A DNA stretch of 64,000 nucleotides from Saccharothrix deserti (GTDB lineage: Bacteria > Actinomycetota > Actinomycetes > Mycobacteriales > Pseudonocardiaceae), in NCBI RefSeq assembly GCF_009769385.1, contig NZ_VKAB01000008.1, positions 62,001-126,000 of the forward strand, in the 5' to 3' direction. How positions within the stretch are numbered: the first letter of the stretch is position 1; each line of letters opens with the position of its first letter. Of this stretch, positions 44,986 through 52,902 are shown one piece after another. The notes beneath the pieces are model-generated. The model had not been told where the DNA came from, searched no databases, and worked only from the letters and a program-made list of their open reading frames with translations. Both the position numbers and the translations under genes were made by a program.

Positions 44986-45088
44986 GTGCAAAGGTGACGA
45001 GTTGTCCCCTGTTCCGGTTTCTTCTTAGAAGGAGGAAGGAAGGATCTATAGGGTTTACGGGAACAGACCCAACTCTGCATCTCTGCAC
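44986..45088. repeat. Inverted-repeat unit R3
   Basis: 19-bp imperfect arms (44,986-45,004 and 45,070-45,088, 14 of 19 positions pair; GTGCA...GAGTTG against CAACTC...TGCAC). Interior GGTTTCTTCTTAGAAGGAGG, GA-rich run, ATCTATAGG and TTACGGGAA. The right arm contains a tandem TGCAGAGATGCAGAG on the minus strand. Confidence 0.75.
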
Positions 45089-45272
45089 CGACGTTGCTCC
45101 ACCGCGTCACCACCCGGGAACTCAGCGTCAGCAGCCCTGACAAGCCGCCCAGCCCGCAACGGTCTCGCGGGTCAGGATCGCCGTTCGAGAGCGATAAACG
45201 CCTATGGGTACACGGAAACGGCCCAGAGTGCGTACTTCTGCACCCTGGGCCGCCGTCCGCGACAAGCCGAAG

Positions 45273-46868
45273 CTATGCGAGCCAGTCCACTTCCACCCGT
45301 GAGCTGTCCCACGGCTCACCCCGACGTGACGCGGGGCGAAGCGTGATCGACTCAACGGCCAAGCTGAGCAGGGCACGGCGTTCCATGACGGTTGCAGCCT
45401 CCCAAGCGGGACCGGAAATCTCGGGATCGAGCAATGGAGAGATATCCGCAACAGGCTTCGGCGTCTTGGCGAGTACATCGTTGGCCTTCGCGAGCCGGTC
45501 GAGTAGGCGCGTCCGCTGCCGCTCGTAGCTTGACCGATCAGTCACGCCGTCCGCGAAAGCGTCGTCTACCCGGTCGATCGCAGCCTTTACCTCCCTGATC
45601 GCCTTCTCGGCTGCCGTTCGCTCTGCAATCTCTTCCGGCCGCTCGTGGGCGGTCCAGCGTTCAGCCACAATGTCCAGCAGCGGATCACCCGGTTCACACG
45701 CCGCGAGTCGCGCGATGAAACGCTCTCCTACTTCCTGGTCAGCGTGCCTACGGCTGACGTAAAGCCCTGGACACGTGGCGATACCGCTCCGCGCCCGCGA
45801 CTGGTTTTGAAGGCAAACGTACGTGGCGATGCCACCCTCTTTATCCTTCCCAGTACCGACCAGACGCCCTCCGCATTCCGTTCCATCTTCGCGGACGCGA
45901 CCGCAACGGGCGAACGGGTTCAGCAGGGTATTGGACACGCGACGACCGGACTTCGCGAATCGCTGGTCGGCTCGCTGCCTTCCACGCTCCTGTGAACGCG
46001 CGTCGATCAGCGCGACGATCCTTCGGTGCTCATCAAGCGTGACAACGCCTTTGCCCACAGACGTCGGAGGTTTGTGCTCCTCCTCGTTGTCGCTCTCCTC
46101 GCCAAGGATGATCGGCCGGTAGAAGTACTTGCCCCCGCGAAGTCGTTTCCGAATGATCGCGACACCAGCCCACGCGGGGTTTGTGGCGAACCGTGTGACC
46201 GATCCCGTGTTCCACGTCGATCCGCCGCTTGGCGAGGGAACGCCCTTCTCGTTCAACGCCCTGGTGACCGCGTAGACGGACTGTCCCGCCAACAGCTCGT
46301 CCGCGATCCAACGCGCCGTTGGGAAGGTCTCCGGATCGCGTGCCAACCGCCGGTCTACGACTTGCAGGCCGTAAACAGCCCTCGGCGACAACCACTGACC
46401 TTCGGCACGCCGTTTGGCGATGCCACGCCGGGACCGGGTAGACGTGTTCTTGGACTCGCCGCGCGCAAGGATCGCCCGAAGGCCAACGTTCAGCTCCGCG
46501 TCGTCCCGCCGCGAGTCGATGCCGTCCGAGACAGTCACCATGAAGGCGTCAGCTTCATCGAGCACACGGAGGACGGCTCCGGCTTGCTCCATGCCGCGCC
46601 GGGTGACCCGGTCTACCGCGTACGCGATGACCATTTCGCCGGAACGCACGTCCTCCAGGAGTTGATCAAACTCCGGACGCTTGACCCACTCCTGGTACGC
46701 GCTGGTCCCTGGCTCCTCGCGGTAGACCTTGACGACACGTCGCCGGTTGCGCGTGGCCATCTCCCGGCAGTCGTCCTCCTGGTCCTCCGTGGACTTCTGG
46801 TTCGGCTCGAACTTCGACACGCGGGTGTAGATCCGAGCGTCCCCCTCGTACCCCTCTTCGCTGGTCAC
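45273..46868 (-). CDS. Large serine recombinase (integrase)
   Basis: 531 residues. N-terminal resolvase domain with ARIYTRVSKFEP (nucleophile Ser18) and the Arg-rich catalytic region ending SRRGIAKRRAEGQ; recombinase domain about 165-265 (VYGLQVVDRR, ALNEKGVPSPSGG, WAGVAIIRKR); zinc-ribbon domain about 300-370 (FARCGRV...TECGGRL, YVCLQN, TCPGLYV); coiled-coil motif about 410-460 (AAEKAIREVKAAIDRVDDAF) that controls directionality. It starts 10 bp inside attR, reading away from the junction. No excisionase/RDF is recognisable, though one of the small genes could serve. Confidence 0.96.
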   Translation of the reverse strand: MTSEEGYEGDARIYTRVSKFEPNQKSTEDQEDDCREMATRNRRRVVKVYREEPGTSAYQEWVKRPEFDQLLEDVRSGEMVIAYAVDRVTRRGMEQAGAVLRVLDEADAFMVTVSDGIDSRRDDAELNVGLRAILARGESKNTSTRSRRGIAKRRAEGQWLSPRAVYGLQVVDRRLARDPETFPTARWIADELLAGQSVYAVTRALNEKGVPSPSGGSTWNTGSVTRFATNPAWAGVAIIRKRLRGGKYFYRPIILGEESDNEEEHKPPTSVGKGVVTLDEHRRIVALIDARSQERGRQRADQRFAKSGRRVSNTLLNPFARCGRVREDGTECGGRLVGTGKDKEGGIATYVCLQNQSRARSGIATCPGLYVSRRHADQEVGERFIARLAACEPGDPLLDIVAERWTAHERPEEIAERTAAEKAIREVKAAIDRVDDAFADGVTDRSSYERQRTRLLDRLAKANDVLAKTPKPVADISPLLDPEISGPAWEAATVMERRALLSLAVESITLRPASRRGEPWDSSRVEVDWLA

Positions 46869-46877
46869 AGATGAACA

Positions 46878-46898
46878 CTACTTCTTCGCGCTACCAGG
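46878..46898. other. attR, element arm and core
   Basis: Arm CTACTTCTTCGCG (46,878-46,890), spacer CTACCA, GG core (46,897-46,898). Host gene sequence CGCGTTGAAGCAC continues to the right. With attL it rebuilds a 40-bp attP: 13-bp arm, 6, GG, 6, 13-bp arm. Confidence 0.88.
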
Positions 46899-47145
46899 CG
46901 CGTTGAAGCACTTCTTCGACACCATCTACTACCCCTGCCTGGACGCCACGCGCGGGCGGCCGTTCGGGGCTTACGTGCACGGCAACCTGGGGACCGAAGG
47001 GGCGTTGAAGGCACTGCGGGACATCACGGCGGGGCTGCAGTGGCGGCCCGTGGTCGAGACCCTGTCGCTCACCGGGGCGCCGGACAGCGCGGCGCGGCAG
47101 CGGTGCTGGGAGTTGGGCGCCACGGTCGCGGCCACGTTGATGTGA
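46897..47145 (+). pseudogene. 3' half of the split flavodoxin-like gene
   Basis: Encodes GALKHFFDTIYYPCLDATRGRPFG through RCWELGATVAATLM, the C-terminal 82 residues of the family. In frame with the 5' half at 36,899-37,101 once the element is removed. An internal TTG (46,903) could in theory start a fragment, but the flavin-binding N-terminal half would be missing, so a functional product is unlikely. Confidence 0.9.
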
Positions 47146-47209
47146 CCGCCCCGGAGGGCTCCGGGCTCGCGGGCCGGAGCCCTCCGCGACTCGTTGCTCG
47201 AAGACGTGA

Positions 47210-48196
47210 CTACCGGCCGATCGAGGACCGCATCACCTCGGCCGGGTAACGGGTGCCGGCCACGGCGTCGGCGGGCACGGCCTGGGCGATGCGCGCCAAC
47301 TGCGCATCGGTCAACTCCAGGTCGGCGGCGGCTGCGTTCTCCTCCAGGTACTTCACCCGCTTGGTGCCCGGGATCGGCACGGCGCCCTGGTGGTGCACCC
47401 ACGCCAGCGCGATCTGCCCCGGCGTCACGTCGTGCTCCCGTGCCACCTCGCGCAGCGACTCCACCAGCGCGAGGTTGCGCGCGAAGTTCTCCTCGGCGAA
47501 CCGGGGCTGGCCGACCAGCCGGAAGTCACCGGCCGCGAAATCGTCCTTCGACGTGTACCGGCCGGTGAGGAAGCCACGGCCCAGCGGCGAGTACGCGACG
47601 ATCCCGATGCCCAGCTCACGGCACGTCGGCGCGACCTCGTCCTCGATGTCCCGCGACCACAGCGACCACTCGGTCTGCACGGCCGCGATCGGGTGCACGG
47701 CGTGCGCCCGCCGGATCGTCGCCGCACCCGCCTCGGACAGGCCGATGTGCCGGACCTTGCCCGCCTGGACCAGCGACGCCATCGCGCCGACGGTCTCCTC
47801 GATCGGCACGTTCGGATCGACCCGGTGCTGGTAGTACAGGTCGATGTGGTCGGTCTGGAGACGCCGCAGCGACGCCTCGGCGGCCTGCACGACGTACTCC
47901 GGGTCGCCGCGCAGGCCCCATTCGGCACGCGGCGTTGCGGGCTCGCGGACCACGGCGAACTTCGTCGCCAGCACGACCTCGTCCCGGCGGGACTTGATCG
48001 CCCGGCCCACCAGTTCCTCGTTGGTGAACGGCCCGTACATGTCGGCCGTGTCGAGGAACGTGACGCCCAGGTCCAGGGCGCGGTGGATGGTGGCGGTGGA
48101 CTCGGCCTCGTCGCCGGGGCCGTAGAACTCGCTCATCCCCATGCATCCCAGGCCCTGCGCGCTCACTTCCAGCGCGCCCAACCGGCGGTTTTCCAC
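47210..48196 (-). CDS. Aldo/keto reductase (AKR11/13-like)
   Basis: 328 residues, NADPH-dependent oxidoreductase with TIM-barrel fold. Catalytic tetrad visible: Asp and Tyr in FLDTADMYG, Lys in [10 protein letters not shown], His in [15 protein letters not shown] site: [46 protein letters not shown]. It follows a close paralogue (48,222) by 25 bp and both follow merR on the same strand, so all three form one regulated unit, likely for detoxifying reactive carbonyls or a specific substrate. Its own ATG has a reasonable GGGGAAGAG site. Confidence 0.92.
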   Translation of the reverse strand: MENRRLGALEVSAQGLGCMGMSEFYGPGDEAESTATIHRALDLGVTFLDTADMYGPFTNEELVGRAIKSRRDEVVLATKFAVVREPATPRAEWGLRGDPEYVVQAAEASLRRLQTDHIDLYYQHRVDPNVPIEETVGAMASLVQAGKVRHIGLSEAGAATIRRAHAVHPIAAVQTEWSLWSRDIEDEVAPTCRELGIGIVAYSPLGRGFLTGRYTSKDDFAAGDFRLVGQPRFAEENFARNLALVESLREVAREHDVTPGQIALAWVHHQGAVPIPGTKRVKYLEENAAAADLELTDAQLARIAQAVPADAVAGTRYPAEVMRSSIGR

Positions 48197-48219
48197 GATT
48201 TCGCTCTTCCCCTCGGTAG

Positions 48220-49210
<991 letters not shown>

Positions 49211-49214
<4 letters not shown>

Positions 49215-49594
49215 GCGGTGATCCCTTCGATGAAGGTGTGCTCGATCTCCTCGTAGTGGGAGATCTTGTAATCGAGTACTTCCAGGCACGACTGGAGTTC
49301 GGCGATGCGCGCGCGGACCGAGGCGCGGTGCTCGAACAGCATCTGCTTGCGCCGGCCCGCGGTGGCCGCGCCGCGGTGCCTGAGCTGCGCGTACTCGCGC
49401 ATCATGCGGATGGGCATGCCGGTGGTCCGCAGGCGGGTCAGGAACACCAGCCAGCCCAGGTCGTCGTCGCTGTAGCTGCGCCGCCCGCCGGAGTCCCGGG
49501 CCGGCGGGTCGACGAGACCGATCCGTTCGTAGTAGCGCAGCGTGTCGATCGACAACCCGCTGTGCTCGGCCGCTTGAGCGATCGAGTAAGTCAC
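49211..49594 (-). CDS. MerR-family regulator of the aldo/keto reductase operon
   Basis: 127 residues from GTG 49,594. Winged helix [28 protein letters not shown], then the wing R-R-S-Y ([28 protein letters not shown]), and a dimerising helix [20 protein letters not shown]. The short C-terminus has only one Cys (QSCLEV), so metal sensing is unlikely and an organic or redox signal is more plausible. It heads its own operon and should act at the 19-bp-spacer promoter immediately upstream. Confidence 0.9.
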
Positions 49595-49601
49595 GGTGTC
49601 G

Positions 49602-49632
49602 ACCGTAGAAGCTGGAGTGCGCTCCAGGTCAA
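49602..49632 (-). promoter_or_regulatory. MerR-type promoter/operator with 19-bp spacer
   Basis: On the minus strand: -35 TTGACC (49,632-49,627), -10 TACGGT (49,607-49,602), spacer exactly 19 bp, and the dyad CTGGAG-CGCA-CTCCAG (49,627-49,612) lying between them. This is the classic arrangement in which MerR proteins untwist the promoter. The expected transcription start is at about 49,595, next to the GTG, so the merR mRNA would be leaderless. Confidence 0.82.
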
Positions 49633-49701
49633 CCCGATTCGGCGTACTCGGTGCAGTCGCCCGGCGATCCGGGCACGTTCGAGGGCCGACCCGCGCGAGG
49701 G

Positions 49702-50085
49702 TCAGTCGTCCTTGGGCATGCCCCAGGCCTCCAGGTGGGCGGCCATCCCGGAGACGTCGATCTGTTCCCTGCCCAGCGCCCGGACCAGGTCCAGGGCCTC
49801 GTCCTCCTCCGCGTCGATCCACCAGCCGTTGATATCGCACAACGTCACCGCCGCGACCCAGCCCAGCCGCCAGTTGCCCTCGGCCAACGGGCGCGTGCGG
49901 ACGATGGAGTCGAGCAGCGCGGAAGCTTTGAGCCAGAGCGTGTCGTAAGCCTCGACCCCCAGCACTGTTGCCCTGGGGCGGTGGGCTGCGGAATCGAGGA
50001 GACCTAAGTCGCGCACGACCAGGTCCCCGCCGGTGACGGCGGTCGCCAGCACGAGCAGATCGCCGGCGTCGAGGTAGTTGACCAC
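49702..50085 (-). CDS. Doc/Fic-type toxin with degenerate active-site motif
   Basis: 127 residues from GTG 50,085. Matches death-on-curing toxins of actinobacteria: YLDAGDLLVLATAV at the start, then TLWLKASALLDSIVRTRPLAEGNWRLGWVAAVTLCDINGW in outline. Doc enzymes phosphorylate EF-Tu using H-x-F-x-(D/N)-G-N-K-R; here the segment reads R-P-L-A-E-G-N-W-R, so the catalytic His is Arg and Lys is Trp. Activity may be lost or changed. The frame stays open upstream to ATG 50,358, giving a possible 218-residue extended product. The probable antitoxin gene is 394 bp upstream, separated by a tnpB relic. Confidence 0.72.
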   Translation of the reverse strand: MVNYLDAGDLLVLATAVTGGDLVVRDLGLLDSAAHRPRATVLGVEAYDTLWLKASALLDSIVRTRPLAEGNWRLGWVAAVTLCDINGWWIDAEEDEALDLVRALGREQIDVSGMAAHLEAWGMPKDD

Positions 50086-50088
50086 TGC

Positions 50089-50300
50089 TTGACGCGCTCC
50101 CTGTCCTGAAGGGCGGGGATTCCGGCGCGGCCACGCCGCATCCGGGATGTCTCTCGCGCCACCACCCACCCCCTCAGGTCCGTATCGCCTCCCCGCCCAG
50201 CAGGCGGCGAGGATGTTGTCGGCCGCGTTGTGCACCGAAGCGCAACCCGAACGCGACCCGATCTTCAACGGCGCACCATACCGGTGTGCTACCGATCGCC
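50089..50300 (-). pseudogene. tnpB (IS200/IS605 type) 3'-end relic
   Basis: On the minus strand the frame reads GCASVHNAADNILAA, like the end of TnpB after its zinc ribbon (C-x-x-x-H-x-x-A-A-x-N-I), and then a GC-rich tail ends in CCCCGCCCTTCAGGACAGGG (near 50,095-50,115), the hairpin typical of the right end of these elements and of their guide RNA. No RuvC domain remains. The left extent is uncertain. It lies exactly between toxin and antitoxin genes. Confidence 0.5.
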
Positions 50301-50364
50301 GTGGGCGTTCACACATCTGTATTGGTGAACGGTCGGGATGACAGCGGTTGAGCTGCATGGATTG

Positions 50365-50386
50365 ATCATATCGAACATTTGTTCGA
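50365..50386 (-). promoter_or_regulatory. SOS (LexA) box with overlapping -10 element
   Basis: TCGAACATTTGTTCGA (50,371-50,386) is a perfect match to the actinobacterial LexA site TCGAAC-N4-GTTCGA. On the minus strand TATGAT (50,370-50,365) follows at once as a -10, and the expected start falls on ATG 50,358. Transcription leftward would run through the tnpB relic into the Doc-like gene. Confidence 0.8.
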
Positions 50387-50441
50387 ACGACGAGAGCACA
50401 GCGGGTCGATCACCTGAAGGCGTGTGGAGACAGGTCGTCAG

Positions 50442-50463
50442 CGGGTGCGGGATCCCGCACCCG
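50442..50463. terminator. 22-bp perfect palindrome after the antitoxin gene
   Basis: CGGGTGCGGGA and its exact complement TCCCGCACCCG, with no spacer. It lies 15 bp beyond the stop of the ribbon-helix-helix gene on the minus strand and probably terminates its transcript. Confidence 0.65.
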
Positions 50464-50478
50464 TGGTGGAGTCGGGGT

Positions 50479-50685
50479 TCAGTTGGAACCCAGGCGGTCG
50501 AGCAGGCCCCGGTACTTGGGGAGCACGCGCCCCAGCACCTCGGACAGCTGCTCCTCCTTCTGCAATCTGGCCCACCGGTCGGCCAGCGCCAGGCGCACGA
50601 CCTCCTGCTTCGAACGCCCCTCGGCCGCGGCGAGCTCGTCGAGCCGCCGGTTCTCCTCGTCGCTCAGACGCAGAGTCATCGCCAT
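50479..50685 (-). CDS. Ribbon-helix-helix (CopG/Arc-like) antitoxin
   Basis: 68 residues from ATG 50,685 (ATG 50,679 possible). N-terminal strand and helices MTLRLSDEENRRLDELAAAEGRSKQEVVRLALADRW are the RHH DNA-binding fold found as the antitoxin half of actinobacterial Doc modules. The C-terminus (LSEVLGRVLPKYRGLLDRLGSN) would be the toxin-neutralising part. A short dyad GGTA...TACC at 50,696-50,712 upstream is a candidate autoregulatory site. The neighbouring toxin has been displaced by insertion. Confidence 0.8.
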   Translation of the reverse strand: MAMTLRLSDEENRRLDELAAAEGRSKQEVVRLALADRWARLQKEEQLSEVLGRVLPKYRGLLDRLGSN

Positions 50686-50735
50686 GGGGAATGACGGTAC
50701 CAACTTGATACCACGATGGCCAGGGCAAGTTTTAT

Positions 50736-50754
50736 AACACTGTTGCGATACGAT
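50736..50754 (+). promoter_or_regulatory. TetR-gene promoter with AACACTGTT operator
   Basis: AACACTGTT (50,736-50,744) is a dyad of the kind bound by TetR proteins of this size; TACGAT (50,749-50,754) fits a -10 with the start at about GTG 50,761. Autoregulation is likely. Confidence 0.6.
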
Positions 50755-50760
50755 GGGCCG

Positions 50761-51354
50761 GTGCCACGACCGAAGACCCACGACGACGCGCTCCGCGGCC
50801 GCCTGCTCGAACGCGCGGGCGAACTGCTGTCCACCGAGGGACCAAGCGCTCTGAGCTTGCGCAGGCTGGCGGCGGATGTCAACACCTCGACCACGGCCGT
50901 GTACTCGCTGTTCGGCGGCAAGCCCGCGCTGCTGAACGCCGTGTACGAGGAGGCTTTCCGCCGGTTCGGGGAACGCCTGGCCGCCGTGCCGAAGACCGAC
51001 GACCCGGTCGAGGACATCGTCCAGATCGGCCTCGCGTACCGGCAGAGCGCGCTCGCCGACCCCCAGTTCTACCTGGTGATGTTCAGCAAGATCGTGCCGA
51101 ACTTCGAACCCTCCGAGGAGACCAGGAAGGCCGCCGCCGAGACGTTCCTCCCGGTTGTCCGGGACGTCGGCCGCGCCGTGGAGGCCGGGCTGTTCACGGA
51201 GGCGCCGCACGAGCAGATCGCGTTGGCCTTGTGGGGCGTGGTGCACGGTCTGGTGAGCCTCGAACTCAACGGCAACCTGCCGCCGAGCCTGGAGGTCGCT
51301 CCCGTCTACGAGCGCGCGCTACGCGCACACACGGACGGTTGGCGTCGCCGCTGA
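50761..51354 (+). CDS. TetR/AcrR-family transcriptional regulator
   Basis: 197 residues from GTG 50,761. Helix-turn-helix about 8-55: LLERAGELLSTEGPSALSLRRLAADVNTSTTAVYSLFGGK in outline. The C-terminal ligand domain (TetR_C_33-like) contains DPVEDIVQIGLAYRQSALADPQFYLVMF and ALALWGVVHGLVSLELNG. Ligand and targets are unknown. It is divergent from the antitoxin gene and convergent with the chitinase gene. Confidence 0.9.
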   Translation: MPRPKTHDDALRGRLLERAGELLSTEGPSALSLRRLAADVNTSTTAVYSLFGGKPALLNAVYEEAFRRFGERLAAVPKTDDPVEDIVQIGLAYRQSALADPQFYLVMFSKIVPNFEPSEETRKAAAETFLPVVRDVGRAVEAGLFTEAPHEQIALALWGVVHGLVSLELNGNLPPSLEVAPVYERALRAHTDGWRRR

Positions 51355-51421
51355 ACGAGGGGTGGGGTCCGGGGAGGTGGCCGCCGCGTAGTCTCCCCGG
51401 ACCCCGGTGGACTGCCCGGAA

Positions 51422-52693
51422 TCAGGACAGTCCGCTGGTGAGCGCCTTGATCAGCTCGCCGTCGGCGGTGTCGCCGTCGAGCGACCAGATCATCGCGCCG
51501 CCAAGGCGCCGTTCCGCCACGTAACGCCCCTTGCGCTTCAGCTCGACCGGGTCGTCCCAGGTCCAGAACGTGGTGCCGTCGAACAGCCACGCGTGCCCGG
51601 CCTTGGCGTCCCGGTGCACGGTGAACTCCGAGAGCTGGGTCTTGAGGATCCGGTAGTCCTCGTACCCGGCCTCGTAGGTCGCGGGCGCGGGACCGGTGGC
51701 GGGCTGGAACAGGCCGTTGTTCTCGTTGCGCACGCCCGTCCAGCCGCGGCTGTAGAACGGCACGCCCATCACGACCTTGCTCTTCGGCGCACCGGACTTC
51801 AGGTAGTGGTCGATCGCGACCTGCGAGCTGAACGGCGGCGTGGTCGGGTCGGCCTCGGGCGTGCGGATCGAGGACTGCTGGTTGGTCAGCGGGTCCCAGG
51901 CGCCGTGGTAGTCGTAGCCCTGGATGGTGCCGAACGTCAGCAGGCCGAAGACCTTGGACACCTCGAAGCCCCGGTCGACCTGGCGCGGGTCGGCGGGCAG
52001 GAAGGCGGTGAGGTCGTAGCGCTTGCCGGTCTGCCAGGTCAGCTTGCCCATCTGCTTGCGGTACTCGGCGAGCAGCGCGGTGAAGTTCTGCTTGTCCTCG
52101 GGGCGCACGACGTTGCCGGGCGCGCCTTCGGACGACGGCCACTCCCAGTCGAGGTCGACGCCGTCGAACACACCGGCCGCCGCGCCCGGCTTGTCGGGCA
52201 GGTTGCCCTTGAGCCACATGTCGATGCACGACGCCACGTGGGCCGCGCGCGACTCCGGCGTGAGGGCGGCGTTGGAGAAGTACTTGGAGCCGGTCCAGCC
52301 GCCGAGCGAGATGTTGATCCGCAACTCGGGGTAGCGGGCCTTGAGCTGCTTGAGCTGGTTGAGGTTGCCGGACAGGGGCTGGCCCGCGACATCGGCGGTG
52401 CCGTCGACGCTCTGCTCGGCGCCGAACGGCCGCTGGTAGTCGGCCCACGGGTCGGCGCTGACGCACTTGCCCGTCTCGTCGAGGAAGCCGAACGCGTAGT
52501 TCAGGTGGGTGAGCCGGGGCGCGGTGCCGTTGGCGACGAGGTCGCGCACCAGGAAGTTGCGGTCGTAACCGCTCCACTGGGTGTAGTACCCGACGGTGCG
52601 CGTGGTGGTGCCGTGCGCGACCGCCTGCGGCGCGAGCGCCACGGTCATCGCGGTGGCCAGGAGGGCGGGGACCACCCATCTCCTGCTCGACAT
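51422..52693 (-). CDS. Secreted GH18 chitinase
   Basis: 423 residues. Signal peptide about 1-27 (VVPALLATAMTVALAPQAVA). The GH18 barrel starts VGYYTQWSGYDRNFLV; catalytic D177-x-x-D180-x-D182-x-E184 in FDGVDLDWEWP; later YDYHGAWD and GVPFYSRGW for substrate; C-terminal FDGTTFWTWDDP and LGGAMIWSLDGD. Complete, with no carbohydrate-binding module. Two DasR-type sites lie just upstream, so expression should respond to GlcNAc phosphates from chitin. Confidence 0.95.
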   Translation of the reverse strand: MSSRRWVVPALLATAMTVALAPQAVAHGTTTRTVGYYTQWSGYDRNFLVRDLVANGTAPRLTHLNYAFGFLDETGKCVSADPWADYQRPFGAEQSVDGTADVAGQPLSGNLNQLKQLKARYPELRINISLGGWTGSKYFSNAALTPESRAAHVASCIDMWLKGNLPDKPGAAAGVFDGVDLDWEWPSSEGAPGNVVRPEDKQNFTALLAEYRKQMGKLTWQTGKRYDLTAFLPADPRQVDRGFEVSKVFGLLTFGTIQGYDYHGAWDPLTNQQSSIRTPEADPTTPPFSSQVAIDHYLKSGAPKSKVVMGVPFYSRGWTGVRNENNGLFQPATGPAPATYEAGYEDYRILKTQLSEFTVHRDAKAGHAWLFDGTTFWTWDDPVELKRKGRYVAERRLGGAMIWSLDGDTADGELIKALTSGLS

Positions 52694-52727
52694 GCTTCTC
52701 CTCGAGATTGCGGCGGCAGCACCCGGT

Positions 52728-52762
52728 TGGTCCAGACCACGTTAGTGATGAGGTCTAGACCA
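52728..52762 (-). promoter_or_regulatory. Paired DasR-like (dre) / chitinase repeat sites
   Basis: TGGTCCAGACCA (52,728-52,739) and AGGTCTAGACCA (52,751-52,762), 23 bp apart. Both match the 12-bp repeat TGGTCTAGACCA known before Streptomyces chitinase genes and bound by the GntR regulator DasR. They lie 35-69 bp upstream of the chitinase start. Confidence 0.85.
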
Positions 52763-52902
52763 CCTCTACGGCCGAACGGCCCAATCCGCGTACTACCGAG
52801 AAGTTCGCGTCGGTTCTGCAAACTTTTGCATGTGCGAGGTGGGCGGGGGTCGCGCTAGCTTGCGTATTCAAATTTGATCACCTGCGGTTCTAGGGGGAAC
52901 AC

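Larger units (their letters stand above)
44110..45272. other. 1.16-kb region without a convincing gene
   Basis: Several open frames exist on both strands, but none has recognisable motifs, good codon bias or a convincing ribosome site; short minus-strand frames near 44,573-44,830 and 44,952-45,143 are the least poor. The region carries three ~100-nt inverted-repeat units (listed separately). It sits upstream of the capsid operon and downstream of the integrase, where replication origins, packaging signals and operon promoters are expected in phage-like elements. Confidence 0.6.
37100..46898. mobile_element. Serine-integrase element (~9.8 kb) carrying RiPP cassette, capsid genes and a target-gene copy
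   Basis: Bounded by attL (GG core 37,100-37,101) and attR (GG core 46,897-46,898). Content from left: small membrane protein, intact flavodoxin-like copy, XRE-TPR regulator, two small genes, radical SAM maturase, precursor peptide, pentapeptide-repeat protein, HK97 prohead protease, small protein, major capsid protein, three inverted-repeat units, large serine recombinase. Genes inside the element use visibly less GC-biased codons than the flanks. No terminase, portal, tail, lysis, Rep or conjugation gene is seen. Best read as a phage satellite or degenerate prophage; conjugative transfer is unsupported. Confidence 0.92.

Noticed and set aside
37100..46898. Integration into a tRNA gene or by a tyrosine integrase
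   Set aside because: No tRNA-like sequence lies at either end; the recombinase is clearly a large serine type and the target is a split protein gene.
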